This document shows, one piece after another, positions 37,896 to 46,263 of a stretch of DNA of 64,000 nt. Made by a program: the position numbers and the translations under genes. This DNA is from Cognatilysobacter bugurensis (lineage in GTDB: Bacteria; Pseudomonadota; Gammaproteobacteria; Xanthomonadales; Xanthomonadaceae). The stretch's first letter is position 1; every line of letters starts with the position of its first letter. Under the pieces are notes generated by a model, which worked only from the letters and a program-made list of their open reading frames with translations, was not told the DNA's origin and did no database searches. The stretch lies in the NCBI RefSeq assembly GCF_014652095.1, contig NZ_BMYD01000006.1:51907-115906 (forward strand), read 5' to 3'.

Positions 37896-38231
37896 ATGTG
37901 CCCTCCGATGTTCGCGTACGCCCGACTCTTCCTGTCGAGCCGCTTCGGCTCGCGTCGTCCCGATCCCCGCCACGTGCTGTCCGCGCTGCGCACGCTGCTC
38001 GAGCCGCGCAAGCCGCGGCACCGCGCACTGCGCGTGCTGCTCGGTGTGGTCGGTGTGCTGCTGCTGGCCGTGCTTGCGGTCGTCGGCATCGCACTCGGTG
38101 CATTGATGCTCATGTGCGGCCTGGGTTACCGGATGCTGCGCGGCAGCCCGCGTCGCGAACGCGTCACGGCCACCCGCGTCGTCGACGGCGAGTACCGCGT
38201 CGTCGCGCGGCCCGTGCTGCCTTCGCATTGA
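37896..38231 (+). CDS. Small single-span membrane protein, hypothetical
   Basis: The 111-residue product has a basic N-terminal part, one strong hydrophobic segment from LRVLLGVVGVLLLAVLAVVG through ALGALMLMCG (about residues 45-78) and a basic tail. Coding character looks normal and the frame ends just before the FAH gene. A second in-frame ATG at 37908 is possible. No family was recognised. Confidence 0.55.
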   Translation: MCPPMFAYARLFLSSRFGSRRPDPRHVLSALRTLLEPRKPRHRALRVLLGVVGVLLLAVLAVVGIALGALMLMCGLGYRMLRGSPRRERVTATRVVDGEYRVVARPVLPSH

Positions 38232-38247
38232 TCGGGCGGTCACGATC

Positions 38248-38982
38248 GTGGCCGACGTGATCCCGGTGCCGGCGCCAGTGCGCATTCCCGTTCGCGGCAG
38301 CGGCACGCTCTCCAGCGGCCGCTTTCCCGTGCGCCGCATCCACTGCGTGGGACGCAACTTCGCCGACCATGCACGCGAAATGGGCGCGCAGGTTGCGGCC
38401 TCGCCCGCCGAGCGCGGGCAACCCGTGTTCTTCACGAAGCCGGCCGACGCGATCGTGCTTGACGGCGTCGTGCCGTACCCGCGCGCCACGCGCGAGCTTC
38501 ACCACGAGGTCGAACTCGTCGTCGCGCTCGGCGCCGATGCACCCGAGGGCGTGCTTGATCCGTCGGAGGCCGATGCCCTCGTGTTCGGCTATGCGATTGG
38601 GCTCGATCTCACGCGTCGCGATCTGCAGGCCGCGATGAAGGCCAAGGGCCTTCCTTGGGACATCGCAAAGGCGTTCGATGCGTCCGCGCCGGTCAGCGAA
38701 ATCGTGCCTGCGCGCGAAGTCGGCTCACTCGCCTCGCGTTCGATCACGCTGGATGTCAACGGCACGCGGCGCCAGCACGGTGCGCTGCATGACCTCGTGT
38801 GGTCCGTGCCCGAGATCCTGCACGAACTCTCGCGCCTCTACGCGTTGCGCGCGGGCGATCTGATATTCATGGGCACGCCGGCCGGTGTAGGGCCGCTCGT
38901 CCCGGGTGATCGATTCGAGGCGCGCCTCGACGACATCGTGTCGCTCACGGGCCGGGTCACGGGAGCGATGCCGCCGGCCTGA
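38248..38982 (+). CDS. Fumarylacetoacetate hydrolase-family protein
   Basis: The 244-residue protein has the FAH-fold signatures: IHCVGRNFADHAREMG near residue 32, FFTKPADAIV, the metal ligand region HHEVELVVALG, YAIGLDLTRRDLQ, KAFD and FMGTPAGVGPL. Members cleave or decarboxylate beta-diketone-like acids, or act as oxaloacetate decarboxylases or acylpyruvases; the closest match in layout is the short acylpyruvase group (YcgM-like). The GTG start is at 38248. It lies 19 bp before mscL. Confidence 0.88.
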   Translation: MADVIPVPAPVRIPVRGSGTLSSGRFPVRRIHCVGRNFADHAREMGAQVAASPAERGQPVFFTKPADAIVLDGVVPYPRATRELHHEVELVVALGADAPEGVLDPSEADALVFGYAIGLDLTRRDLQAAMKAKGLPWDIAKAFDASAPVSEIVPAREVGSLASRSITLDVNGTRRQHGALHDLVWSVPEILHELSRLYALRAGDLIFMGTPAGVGPLVPGDRFEARLDDIVSLTGRVTGAMPPA

Positions 38983-39001
38983 CTCCTCTAGGACCGGTGG
39001 C

Positions 39002-39430
39002 ATGCGCCTGATCAGCGAATTCCGTAAATTCATCGCACGCGGCAACGTGGTCGACCTCGCCATCGCGGTCGTCATCGGCGCAGCGTTCAACAAGATCGTC
39101 ACCGCGCTGGTCGACGGCGTCATCATGCCGACGATCGCGACGATCACCGGCGGCGTCAGCGTCGACGACTGGAAGTACGTGGTGAAACCGGCGCGTGTGT
39201 CGCCGACGGGCGAGGAACTCGCCGAAGTCGCGATCCTCTACGGCCACGTTCTGCAGACCGTGATCGACTTCCTGCTCATCTCGTTCGTGATCTTCCTGGT
39301 GCTGCGCGTCTACAACCGCGTGCGCAGCCACGAAGACGAGAAGGCCGAGAAGAAGCCGATCGAAACGCCCGAGGACGTGAAGCTGCTGCGCGAGATCCGC
39401 GACCTGCTCAAGCAGCCGCGCGCAGGCTGA
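39002..39430 (+). CDS. mscL: Large-conductance mechanosensitive channel
   Basis: The 142-residue protein begins MRLISEFRKFIARGNVVDLA, the MscL amphipathic N-terminus plus first helix, with VVIGAAFNKIV and DGVIMPTIA, then a periplasmic loop, a second helix (VIDFLLISFVIFLVLRV) and the cytoplasmic helix ending in LREIRDLLKQ. It opens under membrane tension to release solutes on hypo-osmotic shock. AGGACC precedes the ATG. Confidence 0.95.
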   Translation: MRLISEFRKFIARGNVVDLAIAVVIGAAFNKIVTALVDGVIMPTIATITGGVSVDDWKYVVKPARVSPTGEELAEVAILYGHVLQTVIDFLLISFVIFLVLRVYNRVRSHEDEKAEKKPIETPEDVKLLREIRDLLKQPRAG

Positions 39431-39451
39431 CGCCGGGCTGGAGCTCGGGCG

Positions 39452-39679
39452 TCAATCGGCCTTGTACGGCCGCAGCGCGCCGGGCTTGTGGATCGCCGTG
39501 CTGCCGGTCTTGTCGCTGCGCACGCGGTACTGCGGCTCGTCCTTCGTTGCATGCGCGGTGTGGCCGCCTGCCTGCGCGCTTGCGGTCACCGTGCCGACGA
39601 TGGTGCCGTGCGTGGTGCCCTGCGACGTGTTCCATTCCACGGCGTCGCCCTTCTGGAATTTCGGTGTGTCGTTCGACAT
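39452..39679 (-). CDS. DUF2945 / hypervirulence-associated TUDOR-domain small protein
   Basis: The 75-residue protein matches the DUF2945 (HVA1-type TUDOR) pattern: KFQKGDAVEWNTSQGTTHG, then GTV, PQYRVRSDKTGSTAIHKPG and a final LRPYKAD. These are small beta-barrel proteins of unknown molecular role, common in soil bacteria. It stands alone, convergent with mscL (21 bp apart). Confidence 0.85.
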   Translation of the reverse strand: MSNDTPKFQKGDAVEWNTSQGTTHGTIVGTVTASAQAGGHTAHATKDEPQYRVRSDKTGSTAIHKPGALRPYKAD

Positions 39680-39869
39680 GGCCGGCCTCGTGCGCGATGC
39701 AACGCTGCGGGATGCAGCGACGTCATGGTGCCCGGTGCAGGTTCACGCATTGTCGAGCCCCGTTCAGCGCGATCCAGCCAGATCGCGCACACAAGGCCGC
39801 GCGGCAGCGTCGTGCTGCCGGCAGCCCATGATTGATACCCTCGGCGGCTTCATTCGAGGGAGACATGCC

Positions 39870-41285
39870 ATGCGGGCTTCGATGTGGGCGACGGCGGGCC
39901 TGTGCGCCGGGCTGATGATGGGCACCGTGCAGGCGGCGCCGCGCGAGACGCGCATTCCCGACGCTGCGCTGCAGACGGCCGCGCAGTTGCGCGAGAAGGC
40001 GCTGGAAAGCGAGCTCGGATACCGCATCACCGAATCGTTGACGACCGAGGTCGGCCCGCGTCTGGCCGGCAGTGAAGCCGACGCACGCGCGGTGAAGTGG
40101 GCCGAAGCGAAGTTCCGCGAACTCGGCTACGACAAGGTGTGGCTGGAGCCGGTCACGTTCCCGAAGTGGGAGCGCCGCAGCGAAAGCGCGCAGGTGCTCG
40201 GCGCGAACGCGCAGCCGCTCACGGTGAGCGCGCTCGGCGGCAGCCCGGGCGGCACGGTCGAAGCCGAGGTCGTGCGCTTTGCCGATCTCGCTGCGCTGGA
40301 GGCGGCGCCCGCGAGCTCGCTTGCCGGCAAGATCGCGTTCGTCGATTACGAAATGAAGCGCGCACGCGACGGCAGCGGCTACGGCCCGGGCTCGCGGGTG
40401 CGCAGCCGCGGGCCGTCGACCGCGATCGGCAAGGGCGCGATCGGCTTTCTGATGCGCTCGGCCGGCACCGACTCGCACCGCAATCCGCATACCGGCATCA
40501 CCCGCTTCGACGAAGGCCTGATGCCGATTCCGTCGGCCGCGCTCTCGGTGCCCGATGCGCAACAGCTCACGCGCCTGCTCGCGCTTCGGCCCCAGCGCGT
40601 GCGCCTGTCGATCGACGCGGGCTGGAACGGCACGGCGACCTCGCACAACGTGATCGGCGAGATCACCGGGCGCAGCAAGCCGAAGGAGGTCGTCGTCATC
40701 GGCGGGCACCTGGACTCGTGGGACCTCGGCACCGGCGCGGTCGATGACGGCGCGGGCATCGGCATCACGATGGCCGCCGGCGCGTTGATCGGCCAGCTGC
40801 CGAAGCCGCCGGCGCGCACCGTGCGCGTCATCGCGTACGCGAACGAGGAGCAGGGCCTGCACGGCGGCAAGGCGTACGCCGAGAAGCACGCGGGCGACCT
40901 CACCCGCCATCAGATCGCGGCGGAAAGCGACTTCGGCGCGGGCCGCATCTACGCGTTCGCGACGTCCGCGCCGGAGCATGCGAAGGCCGCCGAAGCTCAG
41001 ATCGCGCAGGCGCTCGCGCCGCTCGGCATCGAGCACACGCCCGGCAAGGGCGGGCCTGGCCCGGACCTGGGCCCGTTCGTCGAAAAAGGCATGGCCTGGG
41101 CGAACCTGCGTCAGGACGGCACCGACTACTTCGACCTGCACCACACGCCGGACGACACCTTCGACAAGATCGATCCGCAGGCGGTCGCGCAGAACGTCGC
41201 GGCGTACGCGGTGTTCGCCTACCTCGCCGCAGCGGCCGAAGGTGACTTCGGCAGCGCGCCGACGGCAGCGGCACCCGCGAAGTAG
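39870..41285 (+). CDS. Exported M28-family zinc aminopeptidase
   Basis: The 471-residue protein has a signal peptide (MRASMWATAGLCAGLMMG, cleavage near VQAA), a PA-like insert (about residues 130-240) and an M28 peptidase domain with the zinc ligands in GGHLDSWDLGTGAVDDGAG, ANEEQGLHG, ESDFGAG and HHTPDDTFDK. It should release N-terminal residues from peptides in the periplasm or medium. The ATG at 39870 follows GAGGGAGAC; the frame upstream is not signal-like. It fits the proteolytic habit of this family, together with the S9 peptidase. Confidence 0.92.
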   Translation: MRASMWATAGLCAGLMMGTVQAAPRETRIPDAALQTAAQLREKALESELGYRITESLTTEVGPRLAGSEADARAVKWAEAKFRELGYDKVWLEPVTFPKWERRSESAQVLGANAQPLTVSALGGSPGGTVEAEVVRFADLAALEAAPASSLAGKIAFVDYEMKRARDGSGYGPGSRVRSRGPSTAIGKGAIGFLMRSAGTDSHRNPHTGITRFDEGLMPIPSAALSVPDAQQLTRLLALRPQRVRLSIDAGWNGTATSHNVIGEITGRSKPKEVVVIGGHLDSWDLGTGAVDDGAGIGITMAAGALIGQLPKPPARTVRVIAYANEEQGLHGGKAYAEKHAGDLTRHQIAAESDFGAGRIYAFATSAPEHAKAAEAQIAQALAPLGIEHTPGKGGPGPDLGPFVEKGMAWANLRQDGTDYFDLHHTPDDTFDKIDPQAVAQNVAAYAVFAYLAAAAEGDFGSAPTAAAPAK

Positions 41286-41500
41286 GTTCGACGAGGGGCA
41301 TCGATGAGCGCCCTCAGGCGTGTCGCACTGCACCGTGCAGCATTGCGACGCGCTTCGATGCGGGCCGCATGGCCGATGCAAGCGCTGCGCGCTCGCGCGG
41401 TCGCGCGGTCGCGCTCAACGCTCGCGCCAGCGCATCGACCCTCCCCGGCCCTGCATCGGCATGTGCAGGACCGCGCCCTGGCGTCGGCTAAGCTGAGGCC

Positions 41501-43240
41501 ATGATCCGACAGCGATACGACGAATCCGGCGGTGTGTCGGTCGATCCGGTCACCGCGCTGTACCGGCTCGGCGCGGGCGGGCCGAACCTTCACACGGTGC
41601 TGTCCGCTGCCTCGGCGACCGGCCGCCGGGTCGCGCTGTTGCACATCGACGTGGACCGGTTCCGCTCGATCAACGAGAACATGGGCGAACTCGTCGGCGA
41701 TCAAGCGCTCGCCGCGATCGCGCAGCGGCTGCACAAGGCGATGCCGAGCGGCAGCTGGCTGTGGCGGCTCGGCAGCGACGAGTTCCTGGCCGGCATCGGC
41801 TACCGCCATGACGAGCCGGACGGCAGCGTGCTCGCCGAGCGCCTGCGCGATGCGTTCGAGACGCCGCTGTCGATCCCGCCTTATTCGCTGCCGGTCACGC
41901 TGTCGATCGGCATCGCCGTCCACCCCGACCACGCGCAGGACGCCGCCTCGTTACTGGCCACGGCCGAGCAGGCGATCCGCCGCGCGAAGCACGACGGCCC
42001 GAACGGCGTCGGTCTGTTTTCGATCGAGCACACCGCACCGGCGCAGAGCGATGACCTGTCGCGGCGCTTCGTCGAGGCGATCGCGAACAGCGAGTTCCGG
42101 TTGTTCCACCAGCCCGTCGTCAATGCGCACGATGGCAGCATCGCGGGCTTTTCGACCGTGCTGCGCTGGCAGACCGAGCAACAGGGGCTGCTGCGGCCGA
42201 ACCGCTTCCTGCAGCTCGTCGAACGTGTCGGATTGTCGGCGCGCGTGGGCTATTGGGTGGCCGAGGGCGCGATGCGGCAGCTCGCGCAGTGGCGCGAGCA
42301 GGGCCTCGACTACCTCAGCATGTCGGTGCACCTCGCGAGCCCGATGCTCACGCGACCGGACTGCCTCGACCAGATCGGCGAGCTGCTGCACCGCTTCAAC
42401 CTGCCCGGCGAATCGGTGGAGTTCGAGATTGCCGAAAGCGTGCTGGGCCTGGACGCGCGCGATGTCTACGACACGCTGGCGGGGCTGCGCCGTCTCGGCA
42501 CGACACTGACGGTGCAGGACTTCGGCATGGGCGGGCTCAGCTTCGCCGCGCTCGCGCAGTACCCGCTCGACCGGCTCAAGATCGACCGCAGCTTCATCCA
42601 CCACGTCGAGAGCGACCCGCGCAGCGCCGCGATCGTGCGCGGCATCATCGCGATGGGACATCGCCTCGGCATGCGCGTGACGGCCAAGGGCGTGGAGAGC
42701 GAAGCCGAGCTCGGCTTTCTGCGCCGCAACCACTGCGACTTCTTCCAGGGCTACCTGTTCGCGCCGCCGCTGCCGGCCGAAGAACTGGGCGAACTCATCC
42801 GCCGCCGTTTCCTCTTGCCGAAAGCATTCGCCGCGACCAAGCCCGAGCGCACGCTGCTGCTGCTCGACGACGAGGAGAACGTGCTGCGCTCATTGGTGCG
42901 GCTGTTCCGCCGCGACGGCTACCAGATCCTCACCGCGAACAGCGTGGCCGAAGCGTTCGACCTGCTCGCGAGCAACAGCGTGCAGGTCATCCTGTCCGAC
43001 CAGCGCATGCCCGACATGAGCGGCACGGAGTTCCTCACCCGCGTGCGGGACCTATATCCGGACACCGTGCGGATGGTGCTGTCGGGCTACACGGACCTGG
43101 CGACGATCACCGAGGCGATCAACCTCGGCGCGATCTACCGCTTCCTGACCAAGCCCTGGAACGACGACGAGCTGCGCGAACACATCCGCGATGCATTCCG
43201 GGCACACGAACGCCGCGCGCAGGGCGAGACGGCGTTCTGA
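41501..43240 (+). CDS. RavR-like GGDEF-EAL-receiver protein with degenerate GGDEF and EAL sites
   Basis: The 579-residue protein has, in order, GGDEF (about 20-170), EAL (about 185-425) and a C-terminal receiver (about 445-570). The GGDEF loop is GSDEF (91-95). In the EAL domain, the catalytic Glu region reads STVLRW (218-223) for EALLRW, DDFG reads QDFG (339-342), AEGVE reads AKGVE (Lys396), and the NVS motif reads SMSVH; only KIDRSF and EIAES look kept. It is therefore unlikely to make or break c-di-GMP but may bind it. The receiver is intact (DDEE, Asp500 in SDQRMPDMSG, TKPW). Layout and neighbours resemble xanthomonad RavR. A -10-like TAAGCT sits six bases before the ATG. Confidence 0.85.
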   Translation: MIRQRYDESGGVSVDPVTALYRLGAGGPNLHTVLSAASATGRRVALLHIDVDRFRSINENMGELVGDQALAAIAQRLHKAMPSGSWLWRLGSDEFLAGIGYRHDEPDGSVLAERLRDAFETPLSIPPYSLPVTLSIGIAVHPDHAQDAASLLATAEQAIRRAKHDGPNGVGLFSIEHTAPAQSDDLSRRFVEAIANSEFRLFHQPVVNAHDGSIAGFSTVLRWQTEQQGLLRPNRFLQLVERVGLSARVGYWVAEGAMRQLAQWREQGLDYLSMSVHLASPMLTRPDCLDQIGELLHRFNLPGESVEFEIAESVLGLDARDVYDTLAGLRRLGTTLTVQDFGMGGLSFAALAQYPLDRLKIDRSFIHHVESDPRSAAIVRGIIAMGHRLGMRVTAKGVESEAELGFLRRNHCDFFQGYLFAPPLPAEELGELIRRRFLLPKAFAATKPERTLLLLDDEENVLRSLVRLFRRDGYQILTANSVAEAFDLLASNSVQVILSDQRMPDMSGTEFLTRVRDLYPDTVRMVLSGYTDLATITEAINLGAIYRFLTKPWNDDELREHIRDAFRAHERRAQGETAF

Positions 43241-43309
43241 TCAGCCGAGCCGCCGGGCGCCGGCGCGTCGGTCGTGCCTTGCGCATTCGGCGCGGTTACG
43301 CGTCAGCGG

Positions 43310-44539
43310 TTAGGCGTCGGCGCTCTCGAGGCGCGGCTGCTTGACCGGCAACACGATCTTGAACGTGCTGCCGAAGCCGAGCCGGCTGCTGACTTCGATG
43401 CGCCCGTGGTGCTTGGCGATGATGCCGTAGCAGATCGCAAGCCCAAGTCCGGTGCCGCGACCGATCGGCTTCGTCGTATAGAACGGGTCGAAGATGCGCG
43501 CGAGCGATTCGTCGGGAATGCCGCAGCCGCTGTCGGCGATGCTGATCCAGGCCTCGTCGCCGTCGGTGCCGGTCGCGACCGTGATCGTGCCGCGCTCGGC
43601 AATCGACTGGCCGGCGTTGATCAGCAGGTTCATGAAGACCTGGTTGATCTCCGAGGCATGGCATTCGACGTTCGGCAGCTCGCCGTAGTGCTTTTCGAGC
43701 CGCACCTTGTACTTGAGGTCGTTCCACACGATGTTGAGTGTGGAATCCAGGCCCTTGTGCAGGTCGACCGGGCGCATCGGCTCATCGCGGCCAACGTGCG
43801 AGAACTCCTTGAGGTCCTGCACGATCTTCGTCACGCGCTCGATGCCCTCGCGCGACTCGTCGAGCAGCTGCGGCAGGTCGCCGACGATGAAGTCGATGTC
43901 GAGCCGCTCGCGCACCTGCTGTAGCTGCGGCGCGGCCTGGTGTTCGTCGCCGATCTCGCGCCCGTAGGCCTCGACGAGGCTGATCAGCGCGCCGGTGTAG
44001 TCGCGCAGCGTGCCGAGGTTGGAGTGCACGTAGCCGATCGGGTTGTTGATCTCGTGCGCGACGCCCGCGGCGAGCTGACCGATCGAGGCCATCTTCTCGG
44101 TCTGCAGCAGTTGCTCCTGCGTGCTCGCGAGCCGGCGGTAGGTGCGCTCGAGCTCGTCGTGGCGGCTCGTGAGTTCACGCTCGCGCGCGATGCGCTCGGA
44201 CACGTCCTCGATGACGATGAAACGGCGCATTTCGCCGTGGCGCAGGCCGCAGTAGGCCGAGGCCTGCAACACGATGGCGTCGCCGATCGCGATGTCGCTG
44301 CGCCAGCGGCCGACGCCGGAGCCCGGCTGCCAGGCGTCGCGCGGCAGGCGTGCGAGCAGCGACTCCGGCTCCGGCCGGTCGGGATCGACCTTCGCGGCGA
44401 GCGCGTGCGCGGCCGGGTTTGCGTGCGTGATGTGCAGATCGCCGTCGACGAGCAGGACGGCGGCATCGAAAACCGAGAGCGCCCAGAGCAGGTCTTCGCT
44501 CCAGACGGGGTGCTGCGGTGACGTGGTGCTGTGACTCAT
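43310..44539 (-). CDS. PAS-domain sensor histidine kinase, RavS-like, coupled to flgN
   Basis: The 409-residue soluble kinase has an N-terminal PAS-like domain (about residues 18-120), a coiled-coil, a HisKA motif QLAAGVAHEINNPIGYVHSN and an HATPase domain (NQVFMNLLINAGQSI, DSGCGIPDESLARIFDPFYTTK, GRGTGLGLAICYGI). No transmembrane segment is seen, so the signal is cytoplasmic. Its ATG overlaps the flgN stop (ATGA, 44536-44539), so it is translated with flgM/flgN. Its 3' end faces the RavR-like gene 69 bp away, and that protein carries the only nearby receiver. In Xanthomonas RavS phosphorylates RavR and binds c-di-GMP; the same pairing here is inferred. Confidence 0.85.
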   Translation of the reverse strand: MSHSTTSPQHPVWSEDLLWALSVFDAAVLLVDGDLHITHANPAAHALAAKVDPDRPEPESLLARLPRDAWQPGSGVGRWRSDIAIGDAIVLQASAYCGLRHGEMRRFIVIEDVSERIARERELTSRHDELERTYRRLASTQEQLLQTEKMASIGQLAAGVAHEINNPIGYVHSNLGTLRDYTGALISLVEAYGREIGDEHQAAPQLQQVRERLDIDFIVGDLPQLLDESREGIERVTKIVQDLKEFSHVGRDEPMRPVDLHKGLDSTLNIVWNDLKYKVRLEKHYGELPNVECHASEINQVFMNLLINAGQSIAERGTITVATGTDGDEAWISIADSGCGIPDESLARIFDPFYTTKPIGRGTGLGLAICYGIIAKHHGRIEVSSRLGFGSTFKIVLPVKQPRLESADA

Positions 44540-44865
44540 CCGACTCCGAGACAGCGCGCCTGGGGGCGGGCGCCGGGCTGTCCGGAGGCATCGTACACGG
44601 CAGAAGACTCGACGCGGCCGAGATGGCGCAGCGCCCAGCTGACCTCGCGACGGCGGCGCGCGAGGAGAACGTGGTTGGCCTGATTGAGCTCGCTGAGCCG
44701 GCTCACGCGCGCGGGCTCGGCAGTGCCCGCGGGCATGCCTTGGAGCACGCGCACCGCCACGAGCTTGGCCTGCGTGCAGCGCAGCAACGCCTCGACATCG
44801 TGCTCGAGCAACGCGCGACGCTCGTCGTGCAGCGCGGTTTCCAGCTCGGTCAAGGCGTCGGACAC
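44536..44865 (-). CDS. flgN: Flagellar export chaperone FlgN
   Basis: The 109-residue helical protein (SDALTELETALHDERRALLE, HDVEALLRCTQAKLVAV) matches FlgN in size and position after flgM. FlgN guards the hook-associated proteins FlgK and FlgL before export. The GTG at 44865 is used because GAGGAA lies just upstream and no ATG fits. Its stop overlaps the kinase start. It begins 10 bp after the flgM stop. Confidence 0.85.
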   Translation of the reverse strand: MSDALTELETALHDERRALLEHDVEALLRCTQAKLVAVRVLQGMPAGTAEPARVSRLSELNQANHVLLARRRREVSWALRHLGRVESSAVYDASGQPGARPQARCLGVG

Positions 44866-44875
44866 GGGGAATTCC

Positions 44876-45187
44876 TCAGGAGAGCGCGCGCTCGAGGTCG
44901 AGCATGCGGTTGGCAATGGCCTGCGAGTCGATGCGATAGCTGCCGTCCGCAATCGAGGCGCGGACCGCGTTGACGCGATCCATGTCGATCCCGGCCGGTG
45001 CAGCGCCCAGATCGCGCGCAAGGGTCTGCAGGCCGGTGGCCTCGCCGGTCAGGCGCAGGCTGTCGGCTTCGGGTGTGGCGGCTACGGGAGCGGAGCGAGT
45101 GGCACCTGCGCGCGCGCTCTGCGCGGCCGCGGCTGAACCGGTTTCCACCATTCGCATGGGCGCCGCAGCACCGTCGATCTTCGTCAT
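44876..45187 (-). CDS. flgM: Anti-sigma28 factor FlgM
   Basis: The 103-residue protein has a disordered, Ala-rich N-terminal half and the FlgM core at the C-terminus (MDRVNAVRASIADGSYRIDS, QAIANRMLDLERAL). FlgM holds sigma28 (FliA) until the hook is finished and FlgM is exported. The ATG at 45187 follows TTGGAG. A near-consensus sigma28 promoter lies 33 bp upstream, giving the usual feedback loop. Confidence 0.92.
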   Translation of the reverse strand: MTKIDGAAAPMRMVETGSAAAAQSARAGATRSAPVAATPEADSLRLTGEATGLQTLARDLGAAPAGIDMDRVNAVRASIADGSYRIDSQAIANRMLDLERALS

Positions 45188-45219
45188 CACAAACTCCAAC
45201 TAAGCCTCGGATATGCCCA

Positions 45220-45246
45220 GTAACGGCTCGGGCTGAGAGAACTTTA
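45220..45246 (-). promoter_or_regulatory. Sigma28 (FliA) promoter of flgM
   Basis: On the minus strand TAAAGTTC (-35), an 11-base spacer and GCCGTTAC (-10) match the FliA consensus TAAAGTTT-N11-GCCGATAA at 13 of 16 positions. It points at flgM and would also drive flgN and the kinase. The rest of the 45247-45435 gap holds a weak GCCC/GGGC hairpin with TTTT on the minus strand, perhaps the flgA terminator, and nothing else I recognise. Confidence 0.85.
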
Positions 45247-45435
45247 GGGATCTGTGAGGGACTTGGCGAAAAGCCCGCCGAGGGCCAAAAGTGACGCGGA
45301 GCGCCTACCGCCCGAAGCCGTAAACCTTCGTCAAAACAGGCATTTACCTGCTCCAACCGTGACCGCGCACGTCCGGAGCGGTACATCCTCCGGTGCGCTC
45401 TAAGCTGAACCGTACGAGGCGCGTTCATGGTCTGC

Positions 45436-46116
45436 TTACCGCATGATCTCGACGACGCCCGGTGCCGACACGCGGCCGCGCACGACGCGCCGCGAGTCGA
45501 CGTTCTCGGCCGACACGATGCCACCTGCGCCCGCCGGACCCAGCGCGCGACCGGCCATGCGCACCTCCACGCCGCCGACGCGCGTCAGCAGCACGACCGG
45601 GTCCCCGCGCCGCAGCGGCGGGCCCTGCATCACGTCGGTGGCTGTCAGCGTGGTGCCTGCGGCCATCGCCTTCGAGGGGGTCATGCCGACGAGCTGCGCA
45701 GGATCGGTGAACGCCGGTGCCGTGCCGGCACCGAGATCACGCCGCTGCACGACAAGCTGATCCGCACTGATCGGCTGCCCTGCCCGCACCGGCCCGCGCA
45801 ACACGACGACGTCCGCTTCGCGCCGCACGCGCACCGGCACATAGAGCTTCCAGCCGGGCGCGTCGGCGCAGCGCACCTGCGCGGTCTGAGCACCGGTCGC
45901 GACGGCCTCCAACGGCTGCGTGCACTGCGGAAAGCGCAGGGTCGCGGCAACAGAGGCGGTCGCCGCCGCAGGATCGGCGCCGAGCGCGGCGATCGCGGCC
46001 GCGCGGATGTCGTCGACCGAATGCGGCGTGCGGGCTGCCGCGTATGTCGCAAACAGCACGAGCGCCGCGGTCATGCTTCGGATCGGCCAGGGGTGGATGC
46101 GCGAGTTCGGTGCCAT
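45436..46116 (-). CDS. flgA: Flagellar P-ring assembly chaperone FlgA
   Basis: The 226-residue protein has a signal peptide (hydrophobic MTAALVLFATYAAA after a basic start) and the FlgA/SAF-like C-terminal domain (GPVRAGQPISADQLVVQRRD, DVMQGPPLRRGDPVVLLTRV, RGRVSAPGVVEIMR). FlgA helps P-ring (FlgI) assembly in the periplasm. A sigma54-like element ends about 11 bases before the ATG at 46116, so the mRNA may be leaderless; an internal ATG at 46074 would also keep the hydrophobic segment. It is divergent from cheV. Confidence 0.9.
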   Translation of the reverse strand: MAPNSRIHPWPIRSMTAALVLFATYAAARTPHSVDDIRAAAIAALGADPAAATASVAATLRFPQCTQPLEAVATGAQTAQVRCADAPGWKLYVPVRVRREADVVVLRGPVRAGQPISADQLVVQRRDLGAGTAPAFTDPAQLVGMTPSKAMAAGTTLTATDVMQGPPLRRGDPVVLLTRVGGVEVRMAGRALGPAGAGGIVSAENVDSRRVVRGRVSAPGVVEIMR

Positions 46117-46126
46117 GCCAAGACTA

Positions 46127-46142
46127 GGCAAGCGCCGTGCCT
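46127..46142 (-). promoter_or_regulatory. Sigma54-like promoter of flgA
   Basis: On the minus strand AGGCACGGCGCTTGCC matches the sigma54 -24/-12 consensus (TGGCACG-N4-TTGCA), sharing GGCACG-N4-TTGC with the sites before flgB, flgF and flgJ. The -12 GC lies about 12 bases before the flgA ATG. Confidence 0.65.
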
Positions 46143-46263
46143 TGCAGCGCTGCCATAGAGCAAGGACAGGCTTGCACCGCGCGACGCGGGCTCGACGTCG
46201 CACTTTCCTGCGTGCCGTGCCTGCGGCCCTCAAGGATGCGTGGCGGCCGCCGACAACGCCGCC

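Noticed and set aside
37443..38489. 348-codon minus-strand frame starting in the FAH gene
   Set aside because: Only its last 131 codons match the Rieske family; the upstream part is antisense to two plus-strand genes.
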